From Cryobacterium frigoriphilum (GTDB lineage Bacteria > Actinomycetota > Actinomycetes > Actinomycetales > Microbacteriaceae), in assembly GCF_004403305.1 (NCBI RefSeq), contig NZ_SOHE01000016.1, positions 186,001 through 250,000 of the forward strand: 64,000 bases of DNA, in the 5' to 3' direction. The position numbers were made by a program, and so were the translations under genes. Under the pieces are notes generated by a model. That model saw nothing but the letters and a program-made list of their open reading frames with translations. It was not told the DNA's origin and searched no databases. Of this stretch, positions 11,501 through 19,502 are shown in pieces (position 1 is the stretch's first letter; every line of letters starts with the position of its first letter).

Positions 11501-11955
11501 AGCCGCATCTCCTCGAGACGTCCGGTCGCGATCTGCGCCGGCTCCCAGTCGGGGAGTTCGACGTAGGGTTCCCCGCGCCACAGGGCGAGCGCCTCCGAGA
11601 ACGTGTTCGCCGCCCGCTCGGGCTCACCGAGCTGGAGTTGCTGCGTGCCCCGCGTGACGAGTCGCTCGAACCGCTCGGCGTCGAACTCGATGCCCTCCGC
11701 GGCCAGGCGGTACCCGTGCGGGGTGGTTTCGATCCGCGCCGGCGCGATCAGCCGGCGCAACCGCATAATGCATCCCGGAATGACGTGTGACCACGAGGCG
11801 GGCACATCGTCGCCCCAGAGCGCCGCCGCGAGGGATTCGACCGACAGGGATTCACCCAGGCGGACCGTGAGCGCACCCAGCACCGCACGATCGCGCGGAG
11901 CCAGCGGAATCCGACCGTCGTCGAGCGTCAGCGATCCAAGAACTCGTACCTCCAT
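8515..11955 (-). CDS. Large SARP-type regulator: wHTH-BTAD, nSTAND NTPase, WD40 repeats
   Basis: A 1146-aa multidomain regulator. Residues ~1-90 look like the OmpR-type DNA-binding domain of SARPs (MEVRVLGSLTLDDG, AVLGALTVRLGESLSVESL). Residues ~95-240 form the BTAD helical domain. An nSTAND NTPase follows, with Walker A VAGSSGVGKSSF near 291. A transmembrane helix lies near 655-677 (SWVSVAAAALAICAVTASLV). The C-terminal half carries WD40-like repeats (FSPDGSRLYASG, VSPDGRRIAV, VEFRPGGELVTAGDDG). ATG 11955 is chosen over a longer frame because MEVRVLG is the standard domain start. It is divergent from a lipoprotein gene, with a double operator between them. The membrane helix suggests sensing at the envelope; the signal is unknown. 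Confidence 0.85.
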   Translation of the reverse strand: MEVRVLGSLTLDDGRIPLAPRDRAVLGALTVRLGESLSVESLAAALWGDDVPASWSHVIPGCIMRLRRLIAPARIETTPHGYRLAAEGIEFDAERFERLVTRGTQQLQLGEPERAANTFSEALALWRGEPYVELPDWEPAQIATGRLEEMRLGVEELLLDARLQAGDVQEVAALARARVAEAPLRERRWVVLSVAQYRQGRQADALATVRRARGLLAVELGLDPCTELAELEQAILRQDPALLSDRVFRAESPECPYFGLPPAGVGDAERYFGREQELSVALRELERHGVLLVAGSSGVGKSSFVRAGIGADLIARGRDVAIVSPGEHPLDALRDLGLPAGQSLLIVDQCEHAFAAADPAEVREFFAALKRMVYRGLLVVAIRADRLGDLADHEGFAAIIQSHMLMLTGLGPDGLRAVIEKPAEQAGLILQPGLVEILVRDADGRNLPLLSHALRQVWSRREGRVMTVDGYRASGEIAGAVAKTAEEVMAELSAEGQRLLRDILLRLVEASAGGAVVSRRIERTRIAIDDAHARIVDRLVDARLLTTDEESVQLSHEALAREWPRLKEWLADDVEGQRIMRHLGSAAAAWDVMGRPDSELYRGGRLTAAEHWRDAVVPALTAVERDFLDASAAHETAGLAAAQNQLRTERRMVRRLSWVSVAAAALAICAVTASLVAGFQANLAGERATVAEARRVAGLALEEPDFDRALLLAVEAIHIWDDSDTRGNLVRVISRAPRLTSVIRIPEEGVAAVSMSLAQDGTRASVIDSDHDVRLFDLNDRSQLGEYSPFSRTVLTSAVDPVSGAVAFSEISDPCNDAFCPVRRTGTLDLAEQGRSGVATHEGMSGTAIDVEYSADGSLFAALAATQQPESSVSIAFRRSGANAATGPILVNLGVISSDPPPPPDQGVTGQAWSDQALPGPVWQYSAVKFSPDGSRLYASGFGPTVVLDTASGAELHRIPGTGILAVSPDGRRIAVRDGARAVRIVDASGQATPITVSLSSFPTAADFSPDGPQLAIAAGDDLVVASTATGEIAETLRDHDGEVTAVEFRPGGELVTAGDDGAIIMYDLGDWSAAFRSGLHVQDQAPAELDDRTVALEQSNGHWQLVFAEPAVWEEHACAIAGRVLTQQEWAEFVGSRSYAPACGH

Positions 11956-11997
11956 GACGACATGGTGCGTCCGAATCCGACATCCGTCAAGACGGCT

Positions 11998-12046
11998 GAT
12001 ATCAGGCCGATACCGAACCGCTGGGCGCCGGTATCCTGCTGATATC
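11998..12046. promoter_or_regulatory. Double SARP-type operator between regulator and lipoprotein genes
   Basis: On the plus strand GATATCA (11998-12004), GGCC, then GATACCG (12009-12015). On the minus strand the same arrangement recurs: GATATCA (12046-12040), GCAG, GATACCG (12035-12029). Both heptamers are identical in the two arms while the 4-bp spacers differ. Heptamers repeated every 11 bp are the known SARP binding format. The two arms face each other across 13 bp. Confidence 0.75.
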
Positions 12047-12107
12047 GGCGAGTCCTTGACTGAAGTGAGCAGCCAACGCGCTGCGTTTTCGACCGAAGGG
12101 ACATGAC

Positions 12108-12848
12108 ATGTGGAACTCAATTCGCCGCCCCCGCGCCGATCACGCGACACGCTCGCGGCAGGCGGGTGTTGCCGTTGCTGTGCTGGCGTGCTTCGGCCTC
12201 GCCGCGTGCACCGCGACCGAACCTCCGTCCTCCGCATCGACCGTGGAGGCTGACACGATCGCACCGTTCCCGGAGAGGGGCTTCATCGACGCCGGCACGT
12301 ACCTCGTGACCGGCTACCCGGTGCCCTTCGAGATCACCGTCCCAGACGGCTGGAGGACCTACAACGGCGCGGAACTGGGCAGGGACGACCCGGATCACCC
12401 GGATGAATGGAATGTCTTCCTGTCTTTTTGGCCCCCCCACACTGTGCCGGCGGACGCATGCGCCTGGAAGGGCGCGCCCGTCGAGAGCGGTCCGACGGCT
12501 GAGGCGTTCGTCGCTGCGATGACGGCGCAGGCGTCAACGGTAACCACCCCTCCCGTCACGGTCGTGGTGGGCGACTACTCCGGCTTAGAGTTCGACCACG
12601 CCGCCGAGAGCGACGTCGACGTCACCGCCTGCGACGGCGGCAAGTTATGCACCGTGGACTCCGCGGAGGACTGCAACGGACGCGCCTACACAACCAGGGG
12701 CGAGCACGCGACCTACCTGGTGGTCGACCTGAGCGGCGAACGCGCCGTGATCGAGCTGGGTCAATCCGACCCCTCGATCGATCCGGCGCTGATCACGGAG
12801 GCACACGCCATTTTCGACTCGATCGAGTTCGTCGGACCCGACGAGTGA
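12108..12848 (+). CDS. Secreted lipoprotein of unknown function
   Basis: A 246-aa protein with a basic N-terminus, a hydrophobic stretch (VAVAVLACFGL) and the lipobox LAAC, so it should be lipidated at Cys ~33 and exposed outside the membrane. The mature part is acidic and cysteine-containing, and contains no family I recognise. ATG 12108 is preceded by GAAGGG at 12095-12100. It is divergent from the membrane-anchored SARP/WD40 regulator and is the obvious candidate target of the double operator, perhaps as part of its sensing circuit. Confidence 0.75.
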   Translation: MWNSIRRPRADHATRSRQAGVAVAVLACFGLAACTATEPPSSASTVEADTIAPFPERGFIDAGTYLVTGYPVPFEITVPDGWRTYNGAELGRDDPDHPDEWNVFLSFWPPHTVPADACAWKGAPVESGPTAEAFVAAMTAQASTVTTPPVTVVVGDYSGLEFDHAAESDVDVTACDGGKLCTVDSAEDCNGRAYTTRGEHATYLVVDLSGERAVIELGQSDPSIDPALITEAHAIFDSIEFVGPDE

Positions 12849-12963
12849 CGCTTGGCCCGGTCGTCGTCGCCAGCGGAAATTGTCGTTGGGCGGTGCGAGT
12901 TCCAACCTGACGGATGGGCGTTTGCGGGTCGCGGCGGATGCCGTGCGGGACTAACGTGTGGGC

Positions 12964-14358
12964 GTGCCCGCTGCTGTGGTTGACGCCCGGAGCGCTCACG
13001 CCGCCGGCGTGCAGCGCCTTGTGGCGAGCTATCGGGCCGCCCCCGCGACGGCCCCGATCCGACTGGCCAAGCGCACCTCGAATCTGTTCCGAACCCGAGC
13101 CAACGCCGGCGCTGCAGGCCTCGACACGTCGGGATTGACCGGTGTCATCTGCGTCGACGTGGAGGCCCGAACCGCCGACGTCGAAGGCATGTGCAGCTAC
13201 GACGACCTCGTCGCCGAGACCCTGCGTTATGGCCTGGCGCCGTTGGTCGTTCCGCAGCTGAAGACCATCACCCTCGGTGGTGCGGTCACCGGCCTTGGCA
13301 TCGAGTCGACCTCGTTCCGCAACGGTCTGCCGCACGAGTCGGTACTCGAAATGGACATCCTGACCGGCGGCGGAGAGGTGGTCACCGCATCGCCCGACGA
13401 GAACAGCGAGCTGTACCGCGCCTTTCCCAACTGCTACGGAACCCTGGGCTACGCGGTGCGGCTGCGCATCGAGCTCGAACCGGTCGCACCGTTCGTGGCG
13501 CTCACGCACGTGCGCTTTCACTCGCTCGTCGACCTGATGACGGCCATGGACGCCATCATGGCGAGCGGCAGCCTCGACGGTGTTGCCGTGGACTACCTCG
13601 ACGGTGTCGTCTTCGGCGCCGACGAAAGCTACCTGTGCGTGGGCCGGCAGACCGGCACACCCGGCCCGGTGAGTGACTACACCGGCCAACAAATCTATTA
13701 CCGTTCCATTCGCCACGAGGGTGGCGCGACAACGGATCGCCTCACGATTCACGACTACCTGTGGCGCTGGGACACCGACTGGTTCTGGTGTTCCGAAGCG
13801 TTCGGCGCGCAGCATCCGCTCATTCGCCGGATTTGGCCCGGGCGCTATCGGCGCAGCAGCACCTACTCGAGGCTGATGAAGATCGAACAGCGGTTTCAGA
13901 TCGGCGACCGCATCGAGCAACTGCACGGCCGACCGCCCCGCGAGCGAGTCGTGCAAGACGTGGAGATACCGGCGTCGCGGTGCGTGGAATTTCTCGAGTG
14001 GTTTCTGAGCACGGTGCCGATCACGCCGATCTGGTTGTGTCCGCTGCGCCTGCGGAGTGACGAGCGCTGGCCGCTCTACCCGATGCGGCCCGGGCAGGAC
14101 TACATCAACGTGGGGTTCTGGTCGACGGTGCCGGTGGGGCCTGCCCCCGGCGAGACCAACACGGGGGAAAGCAACCGCCGCATCGAAGACAAGGTCGGCG
14201 AGCTTGACGGGCACAAGTCGCTCTATTCCGACTCCTATTACTCCCGGCGGGACTTCGACGAACTCTACGGCGGCGAAACCTACCGGGCCGTGAAGAAGAG
14301 CTACGACCCCGACTCCCGACTCCTCGACCTCTACTCCAAGGCGGTGCAGCGACGATGA
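12964..14358 (+). CDS. tmsA: FAD-dependent oxidoreductase of 10-methyl fatty acid synthesis, TmsA-like
   Basis: A 464-aa FAD-linked oxidase/reductase. The FAD_binding_4-type N-terminal half is visible (KTITLGGAVTGLGIESTSFRNGLPHESVLEMD), followed by a long reductase half. It lies directly before, and overlaps by four bases (ATGA), a cyclopropane-synthase-like methyltransferase. This is the conserved tmsA-tmsB arrangement that converts oleoyl lipids to 10-methyl-stearate (tuberculostearate type). TmsA is the step that reduces the 10-methylene intermediate. GTG 12964 is favoured because TAACGT (12952-12957) lies six bases before it; GTG 12958 is in frame as well. The 109 bases upstream show no other feature. 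Confidence 0.82.
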   Translation: MPAAVVDARSAHAAGVQRLVASYRAAPATAPIRLAKRTSNLFRTRANAGAAGLDTSGLTGVICVDVEARTADVEGMCSYDDLVAETLRYGLAPLVVPQLKTITLGGAVTGLGIESTSFRNGLPHESVLEMDILTGGGEVVTASPDENSELYRAFPNCYGTLGYAVRLRIELEPVAPFVALTHVRFHSLVDLMTAMDAIMASGSLDGVAVDYLDGVVFGADESYLCVGRQTGTPGPVSDYTGQQIYYRSIRHEGGATTDRLTIHDYLWRWDTDWFWCSEAFGAQHPLIRRIWPGRYRRSSTYSRLMKIEQRFQIGDRIEQLHGRPPRERVVQDVEIPASRCVEFLEWFLSTVPITPIWLCPLRLRSDERWPLYPMRPGQDYINVGFWSTVPVGPAPGETNTGESNRRIEDKVGELDGHKSLYSDSYYSRRDFDELYGGETYRAVKKSYDPDSRLLDLYSKAVQRR

Positions 14359-15686
14359 CCACGTTCAAGGACCCTGCGACGAAGTCGACGACGGCGACGG
14401 ATGCGCCGGCGGCGCATCTCACCCTCGCCCAGATACTGGAGGTGCTGGCAGGTGGTCGACTCCCGGTGCGGTTCACCGCCTACGACGGGAGTTCGGCGGG
14501 GCCGCCCGACGCCCCGCTCGGGCTCGATCTCGTGACCCCCCGCGGAACGACCTACCTGGTCACGAGCCGCGGCGACCTCGGACTGGCCCGCGCCTATATC
14601 GCCGGCGACCTCGAGCTGCACGGGGTTCACCCCGGAGATCCGTACGAATTGCTCAAGGCACTGGCCGAGAGTCTGGTGTTCACCCGGCCGTCGGCGCGCA
14701 CGATGGCGGACATCATCCGCTCTATCGGGGTGCGGCGGCTGCTCCCGATCGCGCCGCCACCGCAGGAGGCACAGCCCCGCTGGCGCCGCGTCGCCGCGGG
14801 ACTCCGGCACAGCAAGACCCGGGATGCCGACGCGATCCACCATCACTACGACGTCTCGAACACGTTCTACGAGTGGGTGCTGGGGCCGTCGATGACGTAC
14901 ACCTGCGCCTGCTACCCCCGCGCCGACGCCTCCCTCGACGAGGCCCAAGAGAACAAGTACCGCCTCGTGTTCGAGAAGTTACGGCTTGTGCCGGGCGACC
15001 GGATGCTCGATGTCGGGTGCGGGTGGGGCGGCATGGTGCGCTACGCCGCACGCCGCGGCGTGCGAGCCACCGGCGTGACGCTCTCGATCGAGCAGGCCGC
15101 CTGGGCCCAGCGGGCCATCGCCGCCGAGGGGCTGAGCGATCTGGCGGAGGTGCGTTTCGGGGACTACCGCGACATCGCGGAATCCGGCTTTGACGCGGTC
15201 TCGTCGATTGGCTTGCTCGAGCACATCGGCGTGCGCAACTATGCCGCGTATTTCGGCTTTCTGCAGTCCCGGGTTCGCCCCGGAGGCCTGCTGCTCAACC
15301 ACTGCATCACCCGGCCGGAGAACCAGAGCGAAGCGGCGACCCGCGGCTTCATCGACGCGTACGTCTTTCCCGATGGGGAGCTCACCGGTTCGGGCCGCAT
15401 CATCAGCGCAGCGCAGGATGCGGGCTGGGAGCTGCTGCACGACGAGAACCTGCGTCAGCACTACGCGCTGACCCTGCGTGACTGGGGCGCCAACCTGGTC
15501 GAGCATTGGCACGAGGCGGTCGCCGAGGTCGGGCTGCCCACCGCAAAGGTGTGGGGGCTGTACATGGCGGGCTCGAGGCTCGCGTTCGAGAGCAACGGGA
15601 TCCAGTTGCACCAGGTGTTGCTGGCCAGGCCCGACGATCGCGGTGGTGACGGCGGGCATCCGCTCCGACCGTGGTGGACGCCGTAG
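14355..15686 (+). CDS. tmsB: SAM-dependent fatty acid methyltransferase, TmsB-like (CFA synthase family)
   Basis: A 443-aa protein of the cyclopropane-fatty-acyl-phospholipid synthase family. It shows the family segment HHHYDVSNTFYEWVLG, the SAM-binding glycine motif MLDVGCGWGG (~216-225), and the later SSIGLLEHIGVRNYAAYF. In the tms pathway it adds a methyl group to C10 of a C18:1 acyl chain on phospholipid. Pairing with tmsA argues for 10-methyl branching rather than cyclopropane formation. The overlap with tmsA indicates co-translation. Confidence 0.85.
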   Translation: MTTFKDPATKSTTATDAPAAHLTLAQILEVLAGGRLPVRFTAYDGSSAGPPDAPLGLDLVTPRGTTYLVTSRGDLGLARAYIAGDLELHGVHPGDPYELLKALAESLVFTRPSARTMADIIRSIGVRRLLPIAPPPQEAQPRWRRVAAGLRHSKTRDADAIHHHYDVSNTFYEWVLGPSMTYTCACYPRADASLDEAQENKYRLVFEKLRLVPGDRMLDVGCGWGGMVRYAARRGVRATGVTLSIEQAAWAQRAIAAEGLSDLAEVRFGDYRDIAESGFDAVSSIGLLEHIGVRNYAAYFGFLQSRVRPGGLLLNHCITRPENQSEAATRGFIDAYVFPDGELTGSGRIISAAQDAGWELLHDENLRQHYALTLRDWGANLVEHWHEAVAEVGLPTAKVWGLYMAGSRLAFESNGIQLHQVLLARPDDRGGDGGHPLRPWWTP

Positions 15687-15722
15687 CCGCTGCTCGTTAT
15701 GGGCCGAGGCGCGCTTGAGGGC

Positions 15723-15971
15723 TTACGGGCCCAGGACAGAGAGCGGGATGACCCGGACCCCGTCTGCGCGCGTGTAGGCATACCGGCCGGTCGTGATGAC
15801 GATGAGCGCCTGCGGGACTCCGACCTTGCCGGTGTCGACCTTGGCCGTGAACTTCAGCAGTGCTGCGGCGCCCTCGTCTGCCGTGGCCTCGCCCAACTTG
15901 ATCTCGATCACAGCCCAGGTGCCGTCGCTGAGCGAGATTATCGCGTCGACTTTCAGGCCTGAATCAGGTTT
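15723..15971 (-). pseudogene. 3' remnant of a DUF4143-family AAA ATPase gene
   Basis: On the minus strand the last ~80 codons of a DUF4143/AAA family protein can be read: DSGLKVDAIISLSDGTWAVIEIKLG, then LLKFTAKVDTGKVGVPQALIVITTGRYAYTRADGVRVIPL, ending at a stop at 15723. Family members are normally ~400 aa, and nothing resembling the ATPase part lies upstream. The fragment stops making sense near 15971. This is a decayed, 5'-truncated gene. Confidence 0.7.
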
Positions 15972-16027
15972 TAGGGGAAGGTTTGACGAGGACTGTCAGG
16001 GACGTTTGCGGGGAGTCCCGGTGACGG

Positions 16028-16936
16028 TCAGCGCGCTGACAGGAACTCGAGGGTGCGGCTGATCACGACATCGGGTCGTTCCTCGGCAATGTAGTAGCCG
16101 GTGCCCGGGACATGCTCGAAGGTCAAGTCGTCGACGTAGGCTTCGGAGCCGTCGAGGATTTGCGGGTGGTGCCGCGTCGGATCGTCGTTGCCGTAGAGAA
16201 CGGTTCCGTAGAGCGAGAGGGTCGGTGTCTGGAGGCGCAGGTCGTGGTAGGCGCCCGCACCGCTGCGTTTCGCCTCGCGCAGGATGAAGTGCCGGTACAG
16301 GGCGGATCCGGCGCGCGCTCGCGCCGGATCCGTGAGCGGCGACACGAAAACGTCGAGGTCTGCTCGGGAATACACCGATGGGTCACACGTGTCGCTGGAC
16401 ATCAGCCAGCGCGGCAGGCGCCCCCGGCGCAGAAGCCACGGCCCGAGACCCGGCACGGCGATCGCGAACATCGGCCAGATCCGCCAGATGTAGAGAAGAG
16501 CCCGAAGGTGCAGTTCTGGGTACGGGTGGGGGGTCGCGAGATTGACGAACCGCCCGACTCGGTGTGGGTGCGCCAGACACAAGCGATAGCCGACGAGGCC
16601 ACCCCAGTCATAGCCGAGAATATCGACCTTCTCCAGGTGCAGCGCGTCGAGCAGGGCGGTGATATCCGCCACCAGCTGGTCGCTCGTGTAGCCGTCGGGC
16701 GGGGCATCCGTCCAGCCGGCTCCGCGCAGATCCGGGCAGATCACCCGGTAGTGCGCGGCGAGGGCGGGGATCACCTTGCGCCAGGCCCACCAGTGTTGGG
16801 GAAACCCGTGCAGCAGCAGCAGCGGGTCGCCGGATCCGGCTTCGGCCACGTGCATGCGCAGCCCGGGGAGGTTGACAAAACGGTGTTGCACGCCTGCGAG
16901 TGTCGGCAACTCGGGCGCGGTGTGGATGCTGGTCAT
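16028..16936 (-). CDS. Alpha/beta hydrolase (epoxide-hydrolase-like) with an altered catalytic site
   Basis: A 302-aa alpha/beta hydrolase. The oxyanion segment LLLLHGFPQHWWAW and nucleophile elbow GYDWGG (Asp nucleophile) match the epoxide hydrolase/haloalkane dehalogenase branch. The usual C-terminal catalytic His (GxGHF/W) is replaced: the segment reads VPGTGYYIAEERPD, with Tyr where His is expected. The ATG at 16936 is chosen because GAGGAGAA lies just upstream. It is divergent from a TetR gene, with a perfect palindrome over its promoter. Substrate unknown; activity may be reduced or changed. Confidence 0.8.
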   Translation of the reverse strand: MTSIHTAPELPTLAGVQHRFVNLPGLRMHVAEAGSGDPLLLLHGFPQHWWAWRKVIPALAAHYRVICPDLRGAGWTDAPPDGYTSDQLVADITALLDALHLEKVDILGYDWGGLVGYRLCLAHPHRVGRFVNLATPHPYPELHLRALLYIWRIWPMFAIAVPGLGPWLLRRGRLPRWLMSSDTCDPSVYSRADLDVFVSPLTDPARARAGSALYRHFILREAKRSGAGAYHDLRLQTPTLSLYGTVLYGNDDPTRHHPQILDGSEAYVDDLTFEHVPGTGYYIAEERPDVVISRTLEFLSAR

Positions 16937-16965
16937 GGCACTTCTCCTCACGTGTGCCGACCATA

Positions 16966-16983
16966 ATACTACGTTCGTAGTAT
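16966..16983. promoter_or_regulatory. TetR-type operator over the hydrolase promoter
   Basis: ATACTACG-TT-CGTAGTAT is a perfect 18-bp palindrome in the divergent region. On the minus strand a -10-like TATTAT (16963-16968) overlaps its edge, so a bound repressor would block the hydrolase promoter. Confidence 0.75.
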
Positions 16984-17025
16984 CCCGTCACCCGGTCGAC
17001 GGCAGGGAGCGTTTATAGTGACTGC

Positions 17026-17625
17026 ATGGTCAGTACGCGCGATCGGGCACTGACAGCCGCCGTCGAAGTTCTCGGCAGCCAAGGCCTGCGCTACCTCACG
17101 CACGCCCGCATTGACGACGGTGCCGGCCTGCCGCGCGGCTCAACCTCGAACTACTTCCGCACCCGCGCCGCCCTCATCGCGGGGGTCATCGACTGGGTGG
17201 CGCGGCACGAGCTGGGCGACATCGACCCGGGCTTCGACCCTGCCGTGTCAACACCGGACGACCTCGTCGATGCCTTCTGTGACCTGGTCACACTGCAGAC
17301 CGGCCCCGCCCGGGTGCGCACGATCGCCCGCTACCTCCTGTTTCTCGAGGCTGCCCGTGGCGGTGACGAATTTCGAGCCCCCCTCGTCGCCAATCGCGGG
17401 CTCTTCGAGCAGTGGACCACGTCGACCCTGGCCGCGCTGGGCGCACCGCACCCGAAGACCGCGGCCCTCGCTCTGATGGCGTTCGGCGAGGGGCTGATTC
17501 TGCACCGTCTCACGGTCGATGACAGCGCCGAGACCCGCCCCGCGATTGCCCTTGTTGTGCGTGCCTGTCTGGCGCCAGAGCCGGGCCCCACGTCGGAGCC
17601 ACAGCCAGGGCCACTGGGAGACTAG
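17026..17625 (+). CDS. TetR family transcriptional regulator
   Basis: A 199-aa regulator with an N-terminal TetR-type HTH (ALTAAVEVLGSQGLRYLTHARI ... GLPRGSTSNYFRTRAALIAGV) and a helical ligand-binding half. It probably represses the divergent hydrolase and possibly itself through the palindrome at 16966-16983. TATAGT (17014-17019) lies exactly six bases before the ATG, so the message is likely leaderless. Its stop codon interlocks with that of the convergent DUF1801 gene (CTAG, 17622-17625). Confidence 0.85.
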   Translation: MVSTRDRALTAAVEVLGSQGLRYLTHARIDDGAGLPRGSTSNYFRTRAALIAGVIDWVARHELGDIDPGFDPAVSTPDDLVDAFCDLVTLQTGPARVRTIARYLLFLEAARGGDEFRAPLVANRGLFEQWTTSTLAALGAPHPKTAALALMAFGEGLILHRLTVDDSAETRPAIALVVRACLAPEPGPTSEPQPGPLGD

Positions 17626-18050
17626 GGTGTGGGCGTCGGATCGTCGCCGCGGAAGGAGGCGATCGCGATGAGGCGGCGCAGCACGTCGAGGTCGATGTCG
17701 TCGAGTTTTCGCACGTAGACGCAGCCCGCGCCCTCAGTGTAGGTGCCGAGCTGCGGCAACAGGGCGGCTCCCTCCGGGGTGTCTTTCAGCCCGTAGATCG
17801 ACAGTTGCGCCTTGCGCGGCGAGAAGCCCGTCTTCATCCAGTCGCCGTTCGAGCGGGGATTTGAGGGCGACACGTAGTGGTAGCTGCCGTAGCCCACAAT
17901 CGACGGGCCCCAGAGAACGGGGTCGTCGCCCGTCACCTCTCGGAAGATTGCGGCGAGGGTCAAGCCGTCTGCGCGGCGGCGGGCGGGCGTTGCCGCGTCG
18001 AGGAAATCGTTGACGGAGGCATCCGTCGGCTGTGTCTTATTCTCGGCCAT
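17622..18050 (-). CDS. DUF1801 domain protein
   Basis: A 142-aa small globular protein of the DUF1801 (YdhG-like) family, seen from DPVLWGPSIVGYGSYHY, GDWMKTGFSPRKAQLSIYGL and YTEGAGCVYVRKLDDID. The biochemical role of the family is not settled. It is convergent with tetR and shares the CTAG stop. AATACT lies six bases before the ATG, so it may be leaderless, though less clearly than others here. Confidence 0.8.
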   Translation of the reverse strand: MAENKTQPTDASVNDFLDAATPARRRADGLTLAAIFREVTGDDPVLWGPSIVGYGSYHYVSPSNPRSNGDWMKTGFSPRKAQLSIYGLKDTPEGAALLPQLGTYTEGAGCVYVRKLDDIDLDVLRRLIAIASFRGDDPTPTP

Positions 18051-18122
18051 GGCCCCAGTATTGCGCGTTCAGGCCTGATCGCGCGGATAATCGGGGATTT
18101 CCGTGACGACCGGCCGGCGCGC

Positions 18123-19502
18123 TCAGGTGCCGCCGCGGAGTGCGGTGATCGGCTCGATGTTCGAGGCCCTGACCGCGGGATAGGCGCCTGCGGCCAGGCC
18201 GACGACCGTGCCCAGCAGGGCGGCGCCGATGGCGACGAGGGGGTCGAGAATGGGAGTCCATCCCTGCGTGAGCGACACCACGACGACCGCGAACACCCCG
18301 AGTGCCGCGCCGATCAGGCCGCCGAGCAGGCCGATCACGGCCGACTCCACGATGAACTGCCGCGCAATGTCGCGCTTGGTCGCCCCGAGGGCCCGACGCA
18401 AACCGATCTCGCCGACGCGCTCCATGACGGAGAGCAGGGTGACGTTGGCGATGCCCAGACCACCGGCCAGCAGGGCGAGAATGCCGAGGGTCAGAAAGAC
18501 GATGTTGACGTCGGCCTGAATGTCGTCCTGCAGCGACGACGCCGTGGCGGGCGCCTGCACCGTGAAGTTCTCTGGTGCACCGGAATCGAGGGCGATCGGC
18601 GCCTGGCGAGCGACGAGAGTGCCCGCGCCGACATCGATCTGCACGTGCAGTTCGGCGGCAGCGGTCAGGCCGAAGTCGGCTCGTGCCGTATTCAGCGGCA
18701 GGATGACCGCGTCGAGCAGGTTGGCGCGCCGCTCGACGCCATCGATGATGCCGATGACGGTATATGGCACCTCGCCGATGAAGATCGACGGCTGCCGGTC
18801 GACCCGGTTGATTGCGAGGGTCTCGGCGGCCCGCGACCCGAGCACGGCGACCCGGTCGGCTCGCTCGTCGTGACCGGCGTCGAAGTAGCGCCCGGTGACG
18901 ACCTCGCCGCGCACGGCGGCGAGCAGACCCGGCGACGTGGCGATGACGGCGGGACTGAGCGTCTGCGCGGCCGAGGGGTCGTTGACGGGAACGGAGGTGA
19001 TGCGCTGGCCAACGACGTCGACCTCGGCCAGAAGACCGGCGCGTTGCACTCCGGCGAGGCGATCGACGCGCTCCGGGGCATCCCACGGCAGACGGCCGGT
19101 CGCCTGCTCGGCCCCGCTCGAGGTGCGGGTCGACCCCGGTTCGATCAGGATCTGGGTCGCCGAGACGGCGTCGAACTGCTGGGAAATCTGGCCGGCCGCG
19201 GTCTGCGCGAACCCGATCGTGACCACGAGGGAGGCGATGCCCAGCACCGTGCCGAGGGTCGTCATCACGAGCCGGCTGGGGCGGGCGCCCACGCCGTAAC
19301 TCGCCTCGACCAGCAGATCCTGCACCGAGAACCGGTCGGCGCGGCGGATGACCGGAACGATGCTGGCCGCATCCGGGGCCGCTTGCGACTGCGGTTCAGC
19401 GGATGCCTGCGGCTCGGCGCCAGACGTATCAGCGGGGAACCCGACCGAGGCGGCGGTGCCTGCGGAGCGGCGGCGCAGCATCCGCTTGCCGAAGAGGGTC
19501 AC
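18123..19502 (-). CDS. MacB/FtsX-type ABC transporter permease
   Basis: A 459-aa permease with a long cytosolic N-terminus (~90 aa), a first membrane helix (LVMTTLGTVLGIASLVVTIGF), a large extracytoplasmic domain and three C-terminal helices including the FtsX signature VMERVGEIGLRRALGATKRDI. It belongs to the MacB-type family that drives extrusion of peptides, antibiotics or lipoproteins. The GTG start overlaps the ATPase stop by four bases. It is the last gene of a four-gene minus-strand operon. Confidence 0.87.
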   Translation of the reverse strand: MTLFGKRMLRRRSAGTAASVGFPADTSGAEPQASAEPQSQAAPDAASIVPVIRRADRFSVQDLLVEASYGVGARPSRLVMTTLGTVLGIASLVVTIGFAQTAAGQISQQFDAVSATQILIEPGSTRTSSGAEQATGRLPWDAPERVDRLAGVQRAGLLAEVDVVGQRITSVPVNDPSAAQTLSPAVIATSPGLLAAVRGEVVTGRYFDAGHDERADRVAVLGSRAAETLAINRVDRQPSIFIGEVPYTVIGIIDGVERRANLLDAVILPLNTARADFGLTAAAELHVQIDVGAGTLVARQAPIALDSGAPENFTVQAPATASSLQDDIQADVNIVFLTLGILALLAGGLGIANVTLLSVMERVGEIGLRRALGATKRDIARQFIVESAVIGLLGGLIGAALGVFAVVVVSLTQGWTPILDPLVAIGAALLGTVVGLAAGAYPAVRASNIEPITALRGGT

